Of a stretch of 6,957 nt of DNA, positions 6,216 through 6,957 are shown piece after piece. The notes beneath the pieces are model-generated. The model made no database searches and was not told where the DNA came from. It worked only from the letters and a program-made list of their open reading frames with translations. The first letter of the stretch is position 1. The number at the start of each line of letters is the position of its first letter. Source of the DNA: Candidatus Aenigmatarchaeota archaeon (GTDB lineage Archaea; Aenigmatarchaeota; Aenigmatarchaeia; QMZP01; JAUXAV01); the NCBI GenBank assembly GCA_030619735.1, contig JAUXAV010000058.1:1-6957 (forward strand), given 5' to 3'. The position numbers were made by a program, and so were the translations under genes.

Positions 6216-6250
6216 GTTAATTATTTAGTTTCTTTCATTAATATTAAACT
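6216..6250. promoter_or_regulatory. 35-bp divergent promoter region between the DUF202-like gene and the ligase
   Basis: The two start codons are only 35 bp apart and the gap is almost entirely A/T. A box reading TTTAATATT on the minus strand (6240-6248) lies 25-33 bp before the ATG at 6215. An AATTATTTAG box (6219-6228) lies 23-32 bp before the ligase ATG at 6251. Both spacings match leaderless archaeal promoters, which would place each TATA element next to the other gene's start. No ribosome-binding site is seen for either. Inferred from motif and spacing. Confidence 0.5.
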
Positions 6251-6957
6251 ATGAAATATTCCAAGCTTGTAAAGACCTACGAGTATCTGGAAAAAACAAG
6301 CGCGAGGCTGAAGAAGACAGAGGCCATAGCGGAGCTCCTGAAGAAGACCCCCAGGGAGGACCTGGGCAGGACAGCCCTCCTGATACAGGGCAGGGTCTTC
6401 CCATCCTGGGACGAGAGGGAGATAGGGATTGCAAACCTCCTCATGGTCAAGATAATCAGGACAGTAACAGGCTTCCCGGAAAAGGAGATAAACCAGAGGT
6501 TCAGGAAGACCGGGGACTTCGGCCTGGTGATTGAAGAGCTGGTGAAGAAAAAGAAGCAGAGGACCCTGTTCAGCAAGACCCTGACAGTGGAGAAGGTCTT
6601 CAGCAACCTCCAGAAGCTTGCGGGCATGACCGGCAAGGGCTCCCAGGAAAGGAAGTTCCATCTGGTCTCTGAGTTAATAGGCAGTGCAAACCCAAAGGAG
6701 GCAAAATACATTGTCCGGACCACCCTGGACAACCTCAGAATAGGGGTGGCAGAGGGTGTGGTCAGGGATGCCATAGCAAATGCCTTCCTCCCAATGGACA
6801 CCAAGGAGAAGGCAAGGGAATCATCCAGGGCAGTGGAATGGGCCTGGTTCCTGCGTCCTGACTACTCGGAAATCGCGGAAATCGCAAAGGCCAGGGGCCT
6901 CAAGGGTCTGAAATCCGTGAAATTAGAATTAGGCAAGCCCTACCATGTCCTGCTGGC
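6251..6957 (+). CDS. lig: ATP-dependent DNA ligase, N-terminal part (gene runs off the right edge)
   Basis: The frame is open from the ATG at 6251 to the window edge (235 codons plus two bases). The visible part is the N-terminal DNA-binding domain of archaeal/eukaryotic type replicative ATP-dependent ligases, which seal nicks between Okazaki fragments and in repair. Recognisable blocks are the N-terminal YSKLVKTYEYLEKTSARLKKTEAIAELL-like helix region (residues 3-30), LIQGRVFPSW (44-53), the GDFGLVIEEL block (around 88-97), the GKGSQERK motif near residues 129-136, AKYIVRTTLDNLRIGVAEG (about 152-170), and RDAIANAF. It ends at GKPYHVLL (228-235), which corresponds to the conserved G.P..PMLA stretch just before the adenylation domain, here with unusual residues. 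The KxDG catalytic lysine and the OB-fold lie outside. Archaeal members are about 550-600 residues, so roughly 40 percent is seen. Confidence 0.92.
   Translation, partial: MKYSKLVKTYEYLEKTSARLKKTEAIAELLKKTPREDLGRTALLIQGRVFPSWDEREIGIANLLMVKIIRTVTGFPEKEINQRFRKTGDFGLVIEELVKKKKQRTLFSKTLTVEKVFSNLQKLAGMTGKGSQERKFHLVSELIGSANPKEAKYIVRTTLDNLRIGVAEGVVRDAIANAFLPMDTKEKARESSRAVEWAWFLRPDYSEIAEIAKARGLKGLKSVKLELGKPYHVLL

Noticed and set aside
1..6957. CRISPR arrays, insertion sequences, attachment sites or integrase genes.
   Set aside because: No regularly spaced direct repeats, transposase-like frames or terminal inverted repeats were seen. The protein repeats at 1-1163 are coding and diverged.

Overview
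The window looks like chromosomal DNA of an archaeon. The signs are a class I lysyl-tRNA synthetase (the archaeal form), a tRNA gene with two bulge-helix-bulge introns and no encoded CCA end, a eukaryote/archaea-type ATP-dependent DNA ligase, TATA-like boxes at leaderless spacing, and a secreted repeat protein crowded with N-glycosylation sequons. The leucyl-tRNA synthetase is bacterial-type in its core, a combination seen in DPANN-type genomes, so a DPANN or similar lineage is my best guess. The sequence alone does not fix the lineage. Coding is dense and the longest gap between genes is 90 bp.

Layout. 1-1280 (minus) is the N-terminal 426 residues of a secreted, repeat-containing, acidic surface protein whose C-terminus lies beyond the left edge. 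A 90-bp divergent promoter region separates it from lysS (1371-3008, plus). A tRNA-Arg(UCU) gene (3026-3167) follows 17 bp later, then leuS (3205-5877, plus). The leuS TAG stop overlaps the TAG stop of a convergent gene for a small two-helix DUF202-like membrane protein (5874-6215, minus). A 35-bp divergent promoter region leads to a DNA ligase gene (6251 onward, plus) that is cut by the right edge before its catalytic lysine.

How the genes fit together. lysS, tRNA-Arg and leuS form a small translation cluster, although each appears to have its own TATA-like element rather than sharing one transcript. The tRNA would decode AGA/AGG, which are by eye the dominant arginine codons in these genes.

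The most interesting element is the tRNA. It reads as a good tRNA only if two introns are removed, a 21-nt intron at 29/30 and a 47-nt intron at 37/38. The two splicing motifs use some of the same nucleotides, which implies ordered splicing. Other points of note are the sequon-saturated surface protein, the apparently mosaic LeuRS, and a heptad amplification in the DUF202 protein.
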